Origin: Acinetobacter sp. ANC 3832
Lineage (GTDB): Bacteria; Pseudomonadota; Gammaproteobacteria; Pseudomonadales; Moraxellaceae
NCBI RefSeq assembly: GCF_002135415.1
Contig: NZ_NEGJ01000004.1
Span: 62,001 to 126,000, forward strand
Length of the DNA stretch: 64,000 bases
Reading direction: 5' to 3'
Made by a program: the position numbers and the translations under genes. Under the pieces are notes generated by a model. It did no database searches. It saw nothing but the letters and a program-made list of their open reading frames with translations, and was not told the DNA's origin. Positions 55,326-64,000 of the stretch are shown piece by piece (positions within the stretch are counted from its first letter, which is position 1; each line of letters begins with the position of its first letter).

Positions 55326-55355
55326 ACCATTCTCCTCTGACCGTATTACTCATTT

Positions 55356-56747
55356 TTAATGGTTTATCTCTTGTTTCTTTTCAAATAAAGCAATGGATTC
55401 GACATGTCCAGTATGCGTAAACATATCCATCACACCTGCTTTTCTTAGCTGATAACCATACTGTGACAATATTCCTGCATCTCTTGCCAAAGTCGCAGGG
55501 TTACATGACACATAAACGATTTTTTTCGCACCAAAATTAGGCACATAATGCATTACTTGCTCCGCGCCTGCTCGTGGAGGATCTATTAATAATGCATCAA
55601 ATCCTTGCTTTGCCCAAGAAAACTGTGAAAAGTCTTTTGTTAAATCTTGTGCATAAAATGTAACATTGGTGATGCCGTTATTCAGTGCATTTTCTGTACC
55701 ACGTTTCACCATCTCTTCACTGCCTTCAACTGCAACCACGTTTCCATTTGCACCCACTTGGCGCGCAAGTGGAAGAGAAAAGTTACCTAATCCACAAAAT
55801 AGATCAAGGACAGAATCTCCGTGTTGCAAATCAAGCAAATCACATGCCATCTTCACCATCTGAGGATTAACTGTTGGATTGACTTGAGTAAAATCTGTGG
55901 GATTAAATCCAAATTCAATATCAAAGTCATTCAACCGATAATGGAGTTGCATTGATGCTTGCGGATCATCTACACGATGTAAGCTGTCTACACCTGCAGG
56001 TTGCAAATACAATTGCCACTGTTTCTGTAACGCATATTCTCGTAATCGGTTGACATCAACGTCTTTTAATTTTTCCGTATGACGTATCAATAAAGCAATT
56101 TCACTATCGCCTTTTGCCAATTCTATATGACCTATCGCCGCTTTGCCTGTTAGACTTTCGAGTAACACTTTTAATTCAGGTAAAGCTGAATCCAATTGTT
56201 GATCTAAAATTTTACAGGTTTTGATTTCAATCAAATGATTACTTTGTGCTTCACGAAAACCCATCAACAATTGATTTTGTTTAGGTAAATAACGTACACC
56301 AATACGTGCCTTATGACGATAATCCGTTCGTGTAGAACGTAAAGGCGTTAACCATTGTTCAGGCTGTAGACCTGCAAAATGTTCTAAGTGTGATTTAAGC
56401 ACATTATGTTTTAAGCGAATTTGTTCATCTGGATGGATGTGTTGCATATTACAGCCACCACAAACGCCAAAATGAGGACAAATCGGTTCAACACGATAAG
56501 GACTTGGATCACTCAATAGTTGAATATTATCTGCTTCTTCTAATTTTTTTGCCTGATGGGTAATTTGAGCTTTAACTGTTTCACCAGGTAAGGCATAACG
56601 AATAAAAACCTTCTTACCTTGTTTTTCACTGGGATGATTGGTTTCCGTTCCGTAGTGCGCTATCCCTCGCCCTTCATGTGAAAGTGTCTCAACTTTAAAA
56701 ATATATTGGGGAAGTTGAGATGGTCGAGGTTTAGCTCTATGTTTCAA
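55356..56747 (-). CDS. rlmD: 23S rRNA m5U1939 methyltransferase RlmD
   Basis: A 463-residue enzyme with an N-terminal TRAM domain and an Fe/S cluster motif ([14 protein letters not shown] with a downstream Cys). The C-terminal SAM domain has [28 protein letters not shown] and [13 protein letters not shown] with the catalytic Cys. The length matches E. coli RlmD. It is followed by the exonuclease gene, 9 bases away. Confidence 0.95.
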   Translation of the reverse strand: MKHRAKPRPSQLPQYIFKVETLSHEGRGIAHYGTETNHPSEKQGKKVFIRYALPGETVKAQITHQAKKLEEADNIQLLSDPSPYRVEPICPHFGVCGGCNMQHIHPDEQIRLKHNVLKSHLEHFAGLQPEQWLTPLRSTRTDYRHKARIGVRYLPKQNQLLMGFREAQSNHLIEIKTCKILDQQLDSALPELKVLLESLTGKAAIGHIELAKGDSEIALLIRHTEKLKDVDVNRLREYALQKQWQLYLQPAGVDSLHRVDDPQASMQLHYRLNDFDIEFGFNPTDFTQVNPTVNPQMVKMACDLLDLQHGDSVLDLFCGLGNFSLPLARQVGANGNVVAVEGSEEMVKRGTENALNNGITNVTFYAQDLTKDFSQFSWAKQGFDALLIDPPRAGAEQVMHYVPNFGAKKIVYVSCNPATLARDAGILSQYGYQLRKAGVMDMFTHTGHVESIALFEKKQEINH

Positions 56748-56756
56748 AGGAATAAC

Positions 56757-57578
56757 CTAATCTAAAGTGGGTGGAAAATCTGAAATCGTAAATTCAGTAT
56801 GTTGTGACGTTTCACGCCATACTTGTAAGAATTCAGCCTGTTGAGGCTGACCTTGTAAATAATGAATACTGGCTTGAATCCATAAACGATAATCTTCAGC
56901 CAAAATTTGACCTTTCAATAATGACCAACGTAAATAAATCAACCACGTATTTAAGACATCACCTTCACAATAGCTTGTAAGTTTAAGCCATTGCTGATTT
57001 TTGACATATTCAGGAATGTAATACCCTGAAATACCACGCTTTCCGGGATAACCCAGTAAATGTGCAACATCATCTAACTTTTGAAAATGACGTCCATTAA
57101 ACATTGCCATGACATCCATTAAATCAACATGACGATGGTGATAACGGTTCTGATAGTTATTATAACGTTTTTGTGTGTCAATCTCACCTTGATCGAACAA
57201 ACTTGGTGCAGATAGACCATGATACATGGCACGGAATAAGATCACAGGCAAATCAAATTGTGAACCATTCCAACTGACTAGCGTCGGATTCCGTTTATCA
57301 AAGATTGATAAGAATTTTTTTAAAATTTCGGACTCAGAGTCTTGTTCTCGGCTAAATGAAAACAATTTCATTGCGCCTTTTTCATCGATCCATAAACCTG
57401 AAATACAGACAATTTCATGTAAAGCCAAGCGCTGAAAGTCCATGCCTGATTCTTGACGGCGTAATTTACTTAAGGCTTGCTCTAAATCTTCTTGCGGAAG
57501 ATCTAAACCATACAAATGTGCTCCCGCTTTAAGATCGGTTAGGGTTTCTATATCGAACACTAAAACAGGAAGACGCAT
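56757..57578 (-). CDS. DEDD 3'-5' exonuclease (PolB-like, PF10108 type)
   Basis: A 273-residue ribonuclease-H-fold protein. The N-terminal VLVFDIETLTDL supplies the D-x-E of the exonuclease core, SWNGSQFDLPVI the second motif, and the YCEGDVLNTWLIYLRW block the third. It looks like the predicted polysaccharide- or PolB-related 3'-5' exonuclease family. The substrate is unknown. It lies 9 bases upstream of rlmD. Confidence 0.8.
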   Translation of the reverse strand: MRLPVLVFDIETLTDLKAGAHLYGLDLPQEDLEQALSKLRRQESGMDFQRLALHEIVCISGLWIDEKGAMKLFSFSREQDSESEILKKFLSIFDKRNPTLVSWNGSQFDLPVILFRAMYHGLSAPSLFDQGEIDTQKRYNNYQNRYHHRHVDLMDVMAMFNGRHFQKLDDVAHLLGYPGKRGISGYYIPEYVKNQQWLKLTSYCEGDVLNTWLIYLRWSLLKGQILAEDYRLWIQASIHYLQGQPQQAEFLQVWRETSQHTEFTISDFPPTLD

Positions 57579-57608
57579 GTATATATTTCTCTTAGATTTT
57601 TAAATCAA

Positions 57609-58538
57609 TTACTGCGCATCAACAACAGAAAATAAACCTGTTGAAAGATAACGATCACCACGGTCACAAATAATACATACAATGACTGCTTCAGGATTTT
57701 CGACTGCCAACTGAATGGAAGCCCAAGCTGCACCACCTGAAGATGTTCCTGCACTAATGCCTTCAACTTGCGCTAATTTACGCATGGTTTTTTCAGCTTC
57801 AATTTGTGGAATATCCATAATACGGTCGATACGACTACGATCAAAAATGGTAGGTAAATACTCTTCAGGCCAACGACGGATTCCCGCAATACTTGCACCA
57901 TCTTCAGGTTGCAAGCCGACAATTTGAATCTCTGGGTTTTGTTCTTTTAAATACTTAGATACACCCATAATGGTACCTGTCGTACCCATTGAACTGACAA
58001 AATGAGTGATCTTGCCGCCCGTTTGTGCCCAAATTTCAGGACCTGTAGTTAAGTAATGTGCTTCAACATTATCAGGATTCCCAAACTGATTTAGGACATA
58101 ACCTTTGCCTTCTTGTTGCATTTTTTCAGCAAGATCACGCGCACCTTCCATCCCTTGAGCTTTGGTCACTTCAATCAGCTCTGCACCATAAGCACGCATT
58201 GCATCTTTACGTTCTTGGCTCATGTTATCAGGCATGATCAGCTTCATTTTATAACCACGCATTGCAGCCACCATGGCCAATGCAATTCCTGTATTTCCAC
58301 TCGTCGCTTCAATTAAGGTATCGCCTGGCTTAATCTGTCCACGTTTTTCAGCTTGCATAATCATGTTGTATGCGGGACGATCTTTTACAGAACCTGCGGG
58401 ATTATTCCCTTCAAGTTTTGCCAATACGATTGCTTGAGTATGACTTGCAAGACGTTGTAAACGCACTAAAGGGGTTTTTCCCACATAATGATCTAGTAAA
58501 AATTCGTCTGCTAAGAAATCAGGTTGTGTGTTACTCAT
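57609..58538 (-). CDS. cysM: Cysteine synthase B
   Basis: A 309-residue PLP enzyme making cysteine from O-acetylserine and sulfide or thiosulfate. The PLP Lys is in PAGSVKDRPAYNMI (about residue 52), then EATSGNTGIALAMVAAMRGY and the loop GTTGTIMGVSKYL. The form with RRWPEEYLPTIFD is the CysM type, distinct from CysK. It is divergent from gacS. Confidence 0.9.
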   Translation of the reverse strand: MSNTQPDFLADEFLLDHYVGKTPLVRLQRLASHTQAIVLAKLEGNNPAGSVKDRPAYNMIMQAEKRGQIKPGDTLIEATSGNTGIALAMVAAMRGYKMKLIMPDNMSQERKDAMRAYGAELIEVTKAQGMEGARDLAEKMQQEGKGYVLNQFGNPDNVEAHYLTTGPEIWAQTGGKITHFVSSMGTTGTIMGVSKYLKEQNPEIQIVGLQPEDGASIAGIRRWPEEYLPTIFDRSRIDRIMDIPQIEAEKTMRKLAQVEGISAGTSSGGAAWASIQLAVENPEAVIVCIICDRGDRYLSTGLFSVVDAQ

Positions 58539-58746
58539 GATGTGTACCTATATCGAGGTGCGGCTATTGTATGAAAAAATGATCTAGCCTGCACACTTTT
58601 CACAGCTTTTTTATGCACGTAAAGTTCAAACACGTTTATAAAACAAACATTACACGACTCAAAACCGCTCTATGAATGGAGATGAAGCTCCCCAAATTTC
58701 CATCATTTTTGATAAAGCATGTTAATATGCCAAGCATGGGGAATAT

Positions 58747-61575
58747 GTGGTTGGATCCATGTCGAATTTTAATAAAAAACTCTTTAAACGCTTAAAGCTC
58801 AATCATGCCTACGGACAGCTGATAGCTTTAATTTTTGTTCCCATCATGATTTTATCCTGTGTTGGCACTGTTTTAGTATTGTCTGAAACGTCAAACTCAG
58901 CCAAAGCTCAACAACGTTTTGCAGCCATTGCGATTCTCAGTCGCTACCAATATACGGCAGAAGAACTGGTCGAACTTTTAGAAAAAGCACCAAATGAACA
59001 TGCTAAAGCAGAAAATATTTTGCAAAATATGTTCAATGAAAAGTATTTACTCAGTGCAGCCATTTTAGATCACAACAATAAAAATCTATTAAGCATCGGT
59101 TATCAAAATAAACGGATGTGGCCTCCAATTCCTGCTCAACAAATGTTTTTTGGTCCCATCACCTATAAAGACAATAATATTTATGGCATGCGCCTTAATC
59201 AAACCGACACTCATAAAGATATGTGGTTAGTGATTGAGTTAGACAATCAGCCTTTAGAAATTTCGCATTATCGTGTTTTGATCGTTTTGATCACGACGGG
59301 ATTGCTCACATTATTACTGTTATTGTTATGTCTCAATTTCTACTCACGTCGCTGGATTGCACCGATGTATGAAATTCGCATGCAGTTACAACGTTTAAAT
59401 GCAGATACGCTTGATCAGCACATGGTGATTAATAGTACGGGTGAACTTCGTTTACTTCAGCGCGACATTGCCAATGTTGTGAAACGACTACACTTTAGCT
59501 TTTTAGAACTCAAAGAACATACTGAACAAACTGAAGATGATTTACGCCGTACATTAGATACCTTAGAAGTTCAAAACATCACCTATAAACAAGCCCGTGA
59601 CCAAGCGATTTCATCAAACCAAGCCAAGTCTGTTTTCCTTGCCAATATCAGTCATGAATTACGAACACCACTAAACAGCATTGATGGCTTTATTCACTTA
59701 TTATTGCGTCAAGGAAATTTAAGCAATGATCAAAGTTTATACTTGCAAACCATTCGAAAATCATCCGCACATTTATTGGCATTAATTAATGATGTCTTGG
59801 ATTTCTCTAAAATTGATGCAGGCAAACTAGAATTAGAAACAGCACCCTTTGACTTAGAAGAAGCTATTTTTGATGTCATGGATATGCTTTCGCCTTTAGC
59901 TGCACAAAAACAAATTGATATGGCATTTTATTATGCTGACAATGTACCGAAGCATGTGATTGGTGATGCATTACGGGTTAAGCAAATTCTCACCAATCTT
60001 ATTTCAAACGCCATCAAATTTACCCCTGATGGTGAAATCATTGTCCGTGCCCGCATGGAACATGATGATATTGGTCAGTGCTTATTACATTTTAGTGTTC
60101 AAGACAGTGGAATTGGTTTAAGTGGTACAGATCGTAAACGTTTATTTGAATCTTTCTCACAAGGTGATGCTTCTGTGACACGCCAATTTGGGGGCACAGG
60201 CTTAGGTCTAGCCATTTCCAAACAGCTTGTCAGTTTAATGCATGGGCAAATCGGTTTTGAAGACAACCAAGAACGTGCTCCTACTGAAAAAGGCTCAACT
60301 TTTTGGTTTACAGCTAAGTTTGGTGCAGATGAAGAAAACCTTGAACATCCGAATTTCTCCAATATGCATGTCGTGTCTTATTTAGCACACCCTGCAACAG
60401 CCAATGTTCTGCGTCATTATTTAGAAAACTATCAAGTCCAGCATACTGAATGTCAGTCAATTTTAGATTTATTCAGTCGTTTAAATAGTCTTTCAGACCA
60501 GCTTGAAAATACATGGCTTATTGTTGACCATAGTGGTGATACTGAGGCATTGCTGAAAGAAATTCGAGGACGTTATCAAGGTCATTTAGCCGTTTATGGT
60601 TACCAAATGACTTTAGATCCGAATATGCTTTCAGAATATAAAGCACGTCCTTTATATCAACCTTTAAGTCGTACTGCTTTAATTCATTTACTCAACAACA
60701 AACCTATTTTTGAACATGAACAGCACGAAGATTTTAAAGGACGAGACTTACATGTTTTGGCTGTAGATGATCATTTACCCAACCTGATTGTTCTAGAAGC
60801 ACTGTTAGGCGAACTAAACGTAAAAACCACGAAAGCTCTTAGTGGACAGGAAGCTCTCAACATTTTACAGCAACATATCGAACAAGGTCTAAAACCGTTT
60901 GATTTGGTATTTATGGATATTCAAATGCCTGTCATGTCAGGTATTGATACCACACGTGCGATTCGATCTTTAGAATCAACACTTGATGGCATGCGCATGC
61001 CAATCATTGCTTTAACCGCGCATGCCCTCGCTGATGAAAAACAAAAATTGCTTAAAGTCGGCATGGATGACTATGTGACGAAACCAATTCAAATTGATCA
61101 GATCATCCAAATCCTAACCAATTGGACCAGTGATAAATTCATACAGCATATTCAAACTATTGAAAAGACAGTTTTTATCGAAGCTCTAGACACCAATATT
61201 CTAGATTGGAAACAAAGTCTACAATTGGCAGCCAATAAAGAAGATCTCGCACAAGATTTATTAAAAATGTTAGTCGATAGCTTCCCAGCAGAATTGACCG
61301 AAATTGAGCAATTGATTGAAATGGAAGATTTCCCACAACTTGAACACGTCTTACATCGCTTATATGGTGCAACACGTTATGTCGGAACACCTAAATTACA
61401 AAAAGCCACGGGGACTTTTGAGCAATTCGTTTCAACCTTAAGAAAAGAACGTCGCAAGGCAGATGAACCATTTATTCAAGAAGTACATCAGCGTTTAGAT
61501 GAGCTACAGTTGGTCATTCATGAAGTAGAGTCAGCCGCTCAACAAGTCTTGGTTCATGATTTAAAAAATGAATAA
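58747..61575 (+). CDS. gacS: Hybrid sensor histidine kinase GacS (BarA)
   Basis: A 942-residue inner-membrane hybrid kinase. TM segments lie at about 25-45 and 178-198, with a periplasmic sensor between. A HAMP-like linker leads to the HisKA domain (NISHELRTPLN with H303) and an HATPase with NLISNAIKFTPDG and GTGLGLAISK. The receiver has phospho-Asp D724 in FMDIQMPVMSG, and an HPt domain follows with H870. GacS controls the Rsm/Gac regulon through GacA. The start could be GTG 58747 (GGGGA upstream) or ATG 58759. Confidence 0.95.
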   Translation: MVGSMSNFNKKLFKRLKLNHAYGQLIALIFVPIMILSCVGTVLVLSETSNSAKAQQRFAAIAILSRYQYTAEELVELLEKAPNEHAKAENILQNMFNEKYLLSAAILDHNNKNLLSIGYQNKRMWPPIPAQQMFFGPITYKDNNIYGMRLNQTDTHKDMWLVIELDNQPLEISHYRVLIVLITTGLLTLLLLLLCLNFYSRRWIAPMYEIRMQLQRLNADTLDQHMVINSTGELRLLQRDIANVVKRLHFSFLELKEHTEQTEDDLRRTLDTLEVQNITYKQARDQAISSNQAKSVFLANISHELRTPLNSIDGFIHLLLRQGNLSNDQSLYLQTIRKSSAHLLALINDVLDFSKIDAGKLELETAPFDLEEAIFDVMDMLSPLAAQKQIDMAFYYADNVPKHVIGDALRVKQILTNLISNAIKFTPDGEIIVRARMEHDDIGQCLLHFSVQDSGIGLSGTDRKRLFESFSQGDASVTRQFGGTGLGLAISKQLVSLMHGQIGFEDNQERAPTEKGSTFWFTAKFGADEENLEHPNFSNMHVVSYLAHPATANVLRHYLENYQVQHTECQSILDLFSRLNSLSDQLENTWLIVDHSGDTEALLKEIRGRYQGHLAVYGYQMTLDPNMLSEYKARPLYQPLSRTALIHLLNNKPIFEHEQHEDFKGRDLHVLAVDDHLPNLIVLEALLGELNVKTTKALSGQEALNILQQHIEQGLKPFDLVFMDIQMPVMSGIDTTRAIRSLESTLDGMRMPIIALTAHALADEKQKLLKVGMDDYVTKPIQIDQIIQILTNWTSDKFIQHIQTIEKTVFIEALDTNILDWKQSLQLAANKEDLAQDLLKMLVDSFPAELTEIEQLIEMEDFPQLEHVLHRLYGATRYVGTPKLQKATGTFEQFVSTLRKERRKADEPFIQEVHQRLDELQLVIHEVESAAQQVLVHDLKNE

Positions 61576-61816
61576 GCTGCTTCGTGTATAAATTCTTTTA
61601 ATTTATCGATAACTGAGAAAAATAAAGTGGCTGTTAACCCTTATTCAAAATGTTTAACCGAAAACTGATAAATATTGATGCGAGATGATTCATATTAAGG
61701 ATCAAGCACCTCAAACTGAGACTAACGCTACTAACCTTTGAATGTGACTGTACTGTCATGAAACCAAATAGCGCTCATGTTATGCTCAGAAACAAGGAAA
61801 AATAAGAGTTAACTTC

Positions 61817-62605
61817 ATGGCACTATTACGTTTAGAAAAGAAAGATGGCATTGCAACGGTTTATTTAAACCGCCCCGAAAAACGCAATGCGATGAGTTTT
61901 GCATTGTTAGGCGAATTGGTCGCAATGGCGAAAAAAATTAAAAAAGATCGCAGTATTCGTTGTGTCATTTTAACTGGTGAAGCCAATGTCTTTAGTGCAG
62001 GAATTGATTTAGCTGATTTAAATAGCCCTAAAAACACTGTATTTGCAGCATGGGAATTGATTAAACCGGGACAAAGTCTGTTCCAAAAAGCTTTTTTAAT
62101 TTGGCAAGAACTCCCAGTTCCCGTGATTGCTGCTTTGGAAGGTTTCTGTTTTGGTGCAGGTATGCAATTGGCTTTAGCTGCTGATATTCGTATTGCTCAT
62201 CCTGATACTCAAATGTCAATTATGGAAAGTCGTTGGGGGCTCGTTCCTGACATGGGCTTAACACGTTCAATTAAAGGAATCATCGGCTTAGACTTAGCCA
62301 AAGAATTAACGTTAACAGCACGAATTTTTGATGGTCAATATGCTAAAGATATTGGCTTGGTTACCCATCTTGCAGAAGATCCACTCGCTAAAGCGCAGCT
62401 GATTGCACTTGAAATGCTACAGCGTTCGCCAGATGCACTGATGGCTGCAAAGCGGGTTTTAGATGCTATGGAACACGAACCAAAGAAATCTTTACGTTTA
62501 GAAAAAATTTGGCAATTAAAATTACTGTTAGGTAAAAATAGCCAAATTGCTCGTAAAAAGGATAAAAATCCTGACGTGCAATTTCTACCGCGTCAGTACA
62601 AATAG
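61817..62605 (+). CDS. Enoyl-CoA hydratase/isomerase family (crotonase)
   Basis: A 262-residue crotonase-fold protein. VYLNRPEKRNAMSFALLGEL is the N-terminal signature. GEANVFSAGIDLADLN holds the oxyanion-hole and substrate loop, and FCFGAGMQLALAADIRIA the second. ESRWGLVPDMG has the usual Glu region. The C-terminus is Lys-rich. The exact reaction (hydratase, isomerase or dehalogenase-like) cannot be told. It is the first of a tight run with the dehydrogenase gene downstream. Confidence 0.85.
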   Translation: MALLRLEKKDGIATVYLNRPEKRNAMSFALLGELVAMAKKIKKDRSIRCVILTGEANVFSAGIDLADLNSPKNTVFAAWELIKPGQSLFQKAFLIWQELPVPVIAALEGFCFGAGMQLALAADIRIAHPDTQMSIMESRWGLVPDMGLTRSIKGIIGLDLAKELTLTARIFDGQYAKDIGLVTHLAEDPLAKAQLIALEMLQRSPDALMAAKRVLDAMEHEPKKSLRLEKIWQLKLLLGKNSQIARKKDKNPDVQFLPRQYK

Positions 62606-62647
62606 CTGAATAAACAACCAAACTTTTGAATTATTGAGACTAAAGTG

Positions 62648-63517
62648 ATGAGTTTTGATCGTAATAGTAAAGTAGCTTTTTTAGGTATGGGACTGATGGG
62701 CAGCCGTATGGCAACCCGTTTAATTCAAGCTGGCTTTGATGTTGCTATTTGGAATAGAACCCAGAGTGCCTGTGATGTTTTGATTGATATGGGAGCGACT
62801 GCCCTTCAACTGGAAGATATTTATCAATACCCGATCATACTCACCTGCCTTGCTGACGATCAGGCTGTACATAGTGTCTTTGAGCAAATCCGTCCAAATT
62901 TAAAAGCAGGACAAGTCATTGTCGACTTCTCCAGTCTCTCGGTGGATAAGACCAAGCAATTTGCAGAAGATGCTCAGCAAGTTGGAGTGACATGGATTGA
63001 TTCCCCTGTATCAGGTGGTACCGCAGGTGCTGAACTTGGAACTTTGGTAATTTTTGCAGGTGGTAATGCAGAAACCATTCAAGATTTAAGCCTCATTTAC
63101 AATGTACTTTCACAACGTGTCACGCGAATGGGTGATACTGGTACAGGTCAAGCCACCAAAATTTGCAATCAACTGATTGTAGCAGCCAATAGCACTTTAA
63201 TTGCTGAAGCTGTTGCGTTGGCAGATCTCGCAGGTGTGGATACTACTTTGCTCGCTCCTGCACTGGCAGGTGGTTTCGCAGATTCAAAACCTTTTCAGAT
63301 TCTGACACCGCGCATGGCAGCACATCAATTTGAACCTGTACAATGGAAAGTGAAAACGCTTTCCAAAGATCTTAATAATGCTATAGTTTTAGCAGAACAA
63401 TTTAAGCTGGATATTCCCGTTGCCAAAAAAGCATTAAGCCAATTGACACAACATCAAGATCACGGCTTTGCTGAAAGTGATTTAGCCACGATCATTCAGC
63501 AAGTGGAATCGAAGTAA
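62648..63517 (+). CDS. Beta-hydroxyacid dehydrogenase (3-hydroxyisobutyrate/tartronate-semialdehyde type)
   Basis: A 289-residue NAD(P)-dependent dehydrogenase. The Rossmann motif is VAFLGMGLMGSRMATRL, then the substrate motif DSPVSGGTAGAELGTL and the catalytic Lys in TGQATKICNQLIVA. The family includes 3-hydroxyisobutyrate and 2-hydroxy-3-oxopropionate reductases. The neighbour downstream is hydroxypyruvate isomerase, which favours the tartronate-semialdehyde (GarR/GlxR) role. The ATG at 62648 is used over a GTG one codon upstream. Confidence 0.85.
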   Translation: MSFDRNSKVAFLGMGLMGSRMATRLIQAGFDVAIWNRTQSACDVLIDMGATALQLEDIYQYPIILTCLADDQAVHSVFEQIRPNLKAGQVIVDFSSLSVDKTKQFAEDAQQVGVTWIDSPVSGGTAGAELGTLVIFAGGNAETIQDLSLIYNVLSQRVTRMGDTGTGQATKICNQLIVAANSTLIAEAVALADLAGVDTTLLAPALAGGFADSKPFQILTPRMAAHQFEPVQWKVKTLSKDLNNAIVLAEQFKLDIPVAKKALSQLTQHQDHGFAESDLATIIQQVESK

Positions 63518-63550
63518 ACTCTTTTATCCCAGAGCATGGAGCGCAATCAT

Positions 63551-64000
63551 ATGACTAAACTTGCAGTAAATATTTCAATGATTTTTACTGAAGTACCATT
63601 CATTGAGCGTTTTGCTTTAGCACATGCTCAAGGGTTCAAACATGTAGAAATCCAATTTCCTTATGAACTGAGCATTGCAGATATTCGAACTCAAATGGAA
63701 CTATATGACCTAGAGATCTGCCTGATTAATGTCCCTGCAGGTGATTTAATGCAGGGTGGAAATGGTTTAGCAGGTATTCCAGGTCGTGAAATGCAGTTCA
63801 ACCAAGCTCTTGAACTTGCGATTGAGTATGCAACGGCTTTAAACATTCCTCGTGTTAATATTTTGGCAGGCAAACAACCGCTTGATGCAGACTTACTTCC
63901 TTGCTTAAACACTTTAGCTGAAAACTTAAAACTCGCTTGTCACAAGCTTACTCATCATCATATTCAGCCTGTATTTGAAATGATTAATGGCACAGATATG
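63551..64000 (+). CDS. hyi: Hydroxypyruvate isomerase (partial, window edge)
   Basis: The gene starts at the ATG 63551 and stays open to the window end, giving the first 150 codons of a TIM-barrel protein. It opens with KLAVNISMIFTEVPFIERFA, then VEIQFPYELSIADI, VPAGDLMQGGNGLAGIPGRE and VNILAGKQP, matching Hyi. It isomerises hydroxypyruvate and tartronate semialdehyde. It follows the reductase gene by 33 bases, as in glyoxylate-assimilation clusters. Confidence 0.8.
   Translation, partial: MTKLAVNISMIFTEVPFIERFALAHAQGFKHVEIQFPYELSIADIRTQMELYDLEICLINVPAGDLMQGGNGLAGIPGREMQFNQALELAIEYATALNIPRVNILAGKQPLDADLLPCLNTLAENLKLACHKLTHHHIQPVFEMINGTDM

Overview
The window looks like chromosomal DNA of an Acinetobacter species. 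It is A+T-rich, many intergenic hairpins carry U-tracts, and the gene set and order match that genus: GacS, RelA, RlmD, CysM, MazG, ComEA, PcnB-FolK-PanB-PanC, RapZ-NPr-DarP, TypA, MutM, AcnD, an OprB-type porin, and many small Acinetobacter-type hypothetical proteins. The assignment rests on recalled protein families, not on a database search. I found no rRNA, tRNA, CRISPR array, complete insertion sequence or prophage.

Layout. 1-17.2 kb is a run of mostly minus-strand single genes: NUDIX, LtrA, a PerM/AI-2E permease fused to sensory-like domains, small enzymes, RraB, a pseudouridine synthase, DUF1003, DUF4126 and an MFS exporter. It also holds two kinds of repeat. One is a ~190-bp element present twice in opposite orientation (7907-8099 and 11973-12151). 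The other is a ~185-bp direct repeat (12242-12427 and 13702-13882) with its own promoter and conserved hairpins, probably paralogous small-RNA genes. 17.4-19.3 kb is a small accessory island on the minus strand: a PD-(D/E)XK-like protein, a kinase-like protein, a 53-residue protein, a repeat-type protein and a VapB antitoxin stub. 19.3-28.2 kb holds acnD, ygfZ, two DsbC-type disulfide isomerase paralogues, a PQQ-dependent sugar dehydrogenase, a Sel1-repeat protein and two decayed genes. 28.2-33.9 kb is a minus-strand cluster: OprB-like porin, a PqqU/YncD-like TonB-dependent receptor, an old-yellow-enzyme reductase and an AEC transporter. 34.3-44.4 kb holds mutM-ppiC, mscL, typA, a nucleobase permease, rsmC, an amino-acid permease and rtcB. 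44.6-58.5 kb is dense housekeeping on the minus strand: ompA-like, darP-npr-rapZ, panC-panB-folK-pcnB, comEA-mazG, relA, rlmD, an exonuclease and cysM; a short-chain dehydrogenase runs the other way. 58.7-64 kb on the plus strand has gacS, a crotonase, a beta-hydroxyacid dehydrogenase and the start of a hydroxypyruvate isomerase.

How the genes work together. The receptor that probably imports PQQ, the carbohydrate porin and the PQQ sugar dehydrogenase fit a periplasmic sugar-oxidation theme. panB-panC make pantothenate. RapZ with NPr, RraB, RelA, PcnB and GacS are all post-transcriptional or global regulators.

The signals most worth following are: (1) the rtcB locus, with a near-consensus promoter, a 9-codon leader peptide, a potential pseudoknot and an intrinsic terminator ahead of the gene, and two abutting near-perfect hairpins after it; (2) the paired small-RNA repeats around the DUF1003 gene, with one covarying base pair; (3) the nuclease-like/kinase-like island next to acnD. 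Several starts were moved from the longest open frame to a downstream ATG with a better ribosome binding site or family fit.
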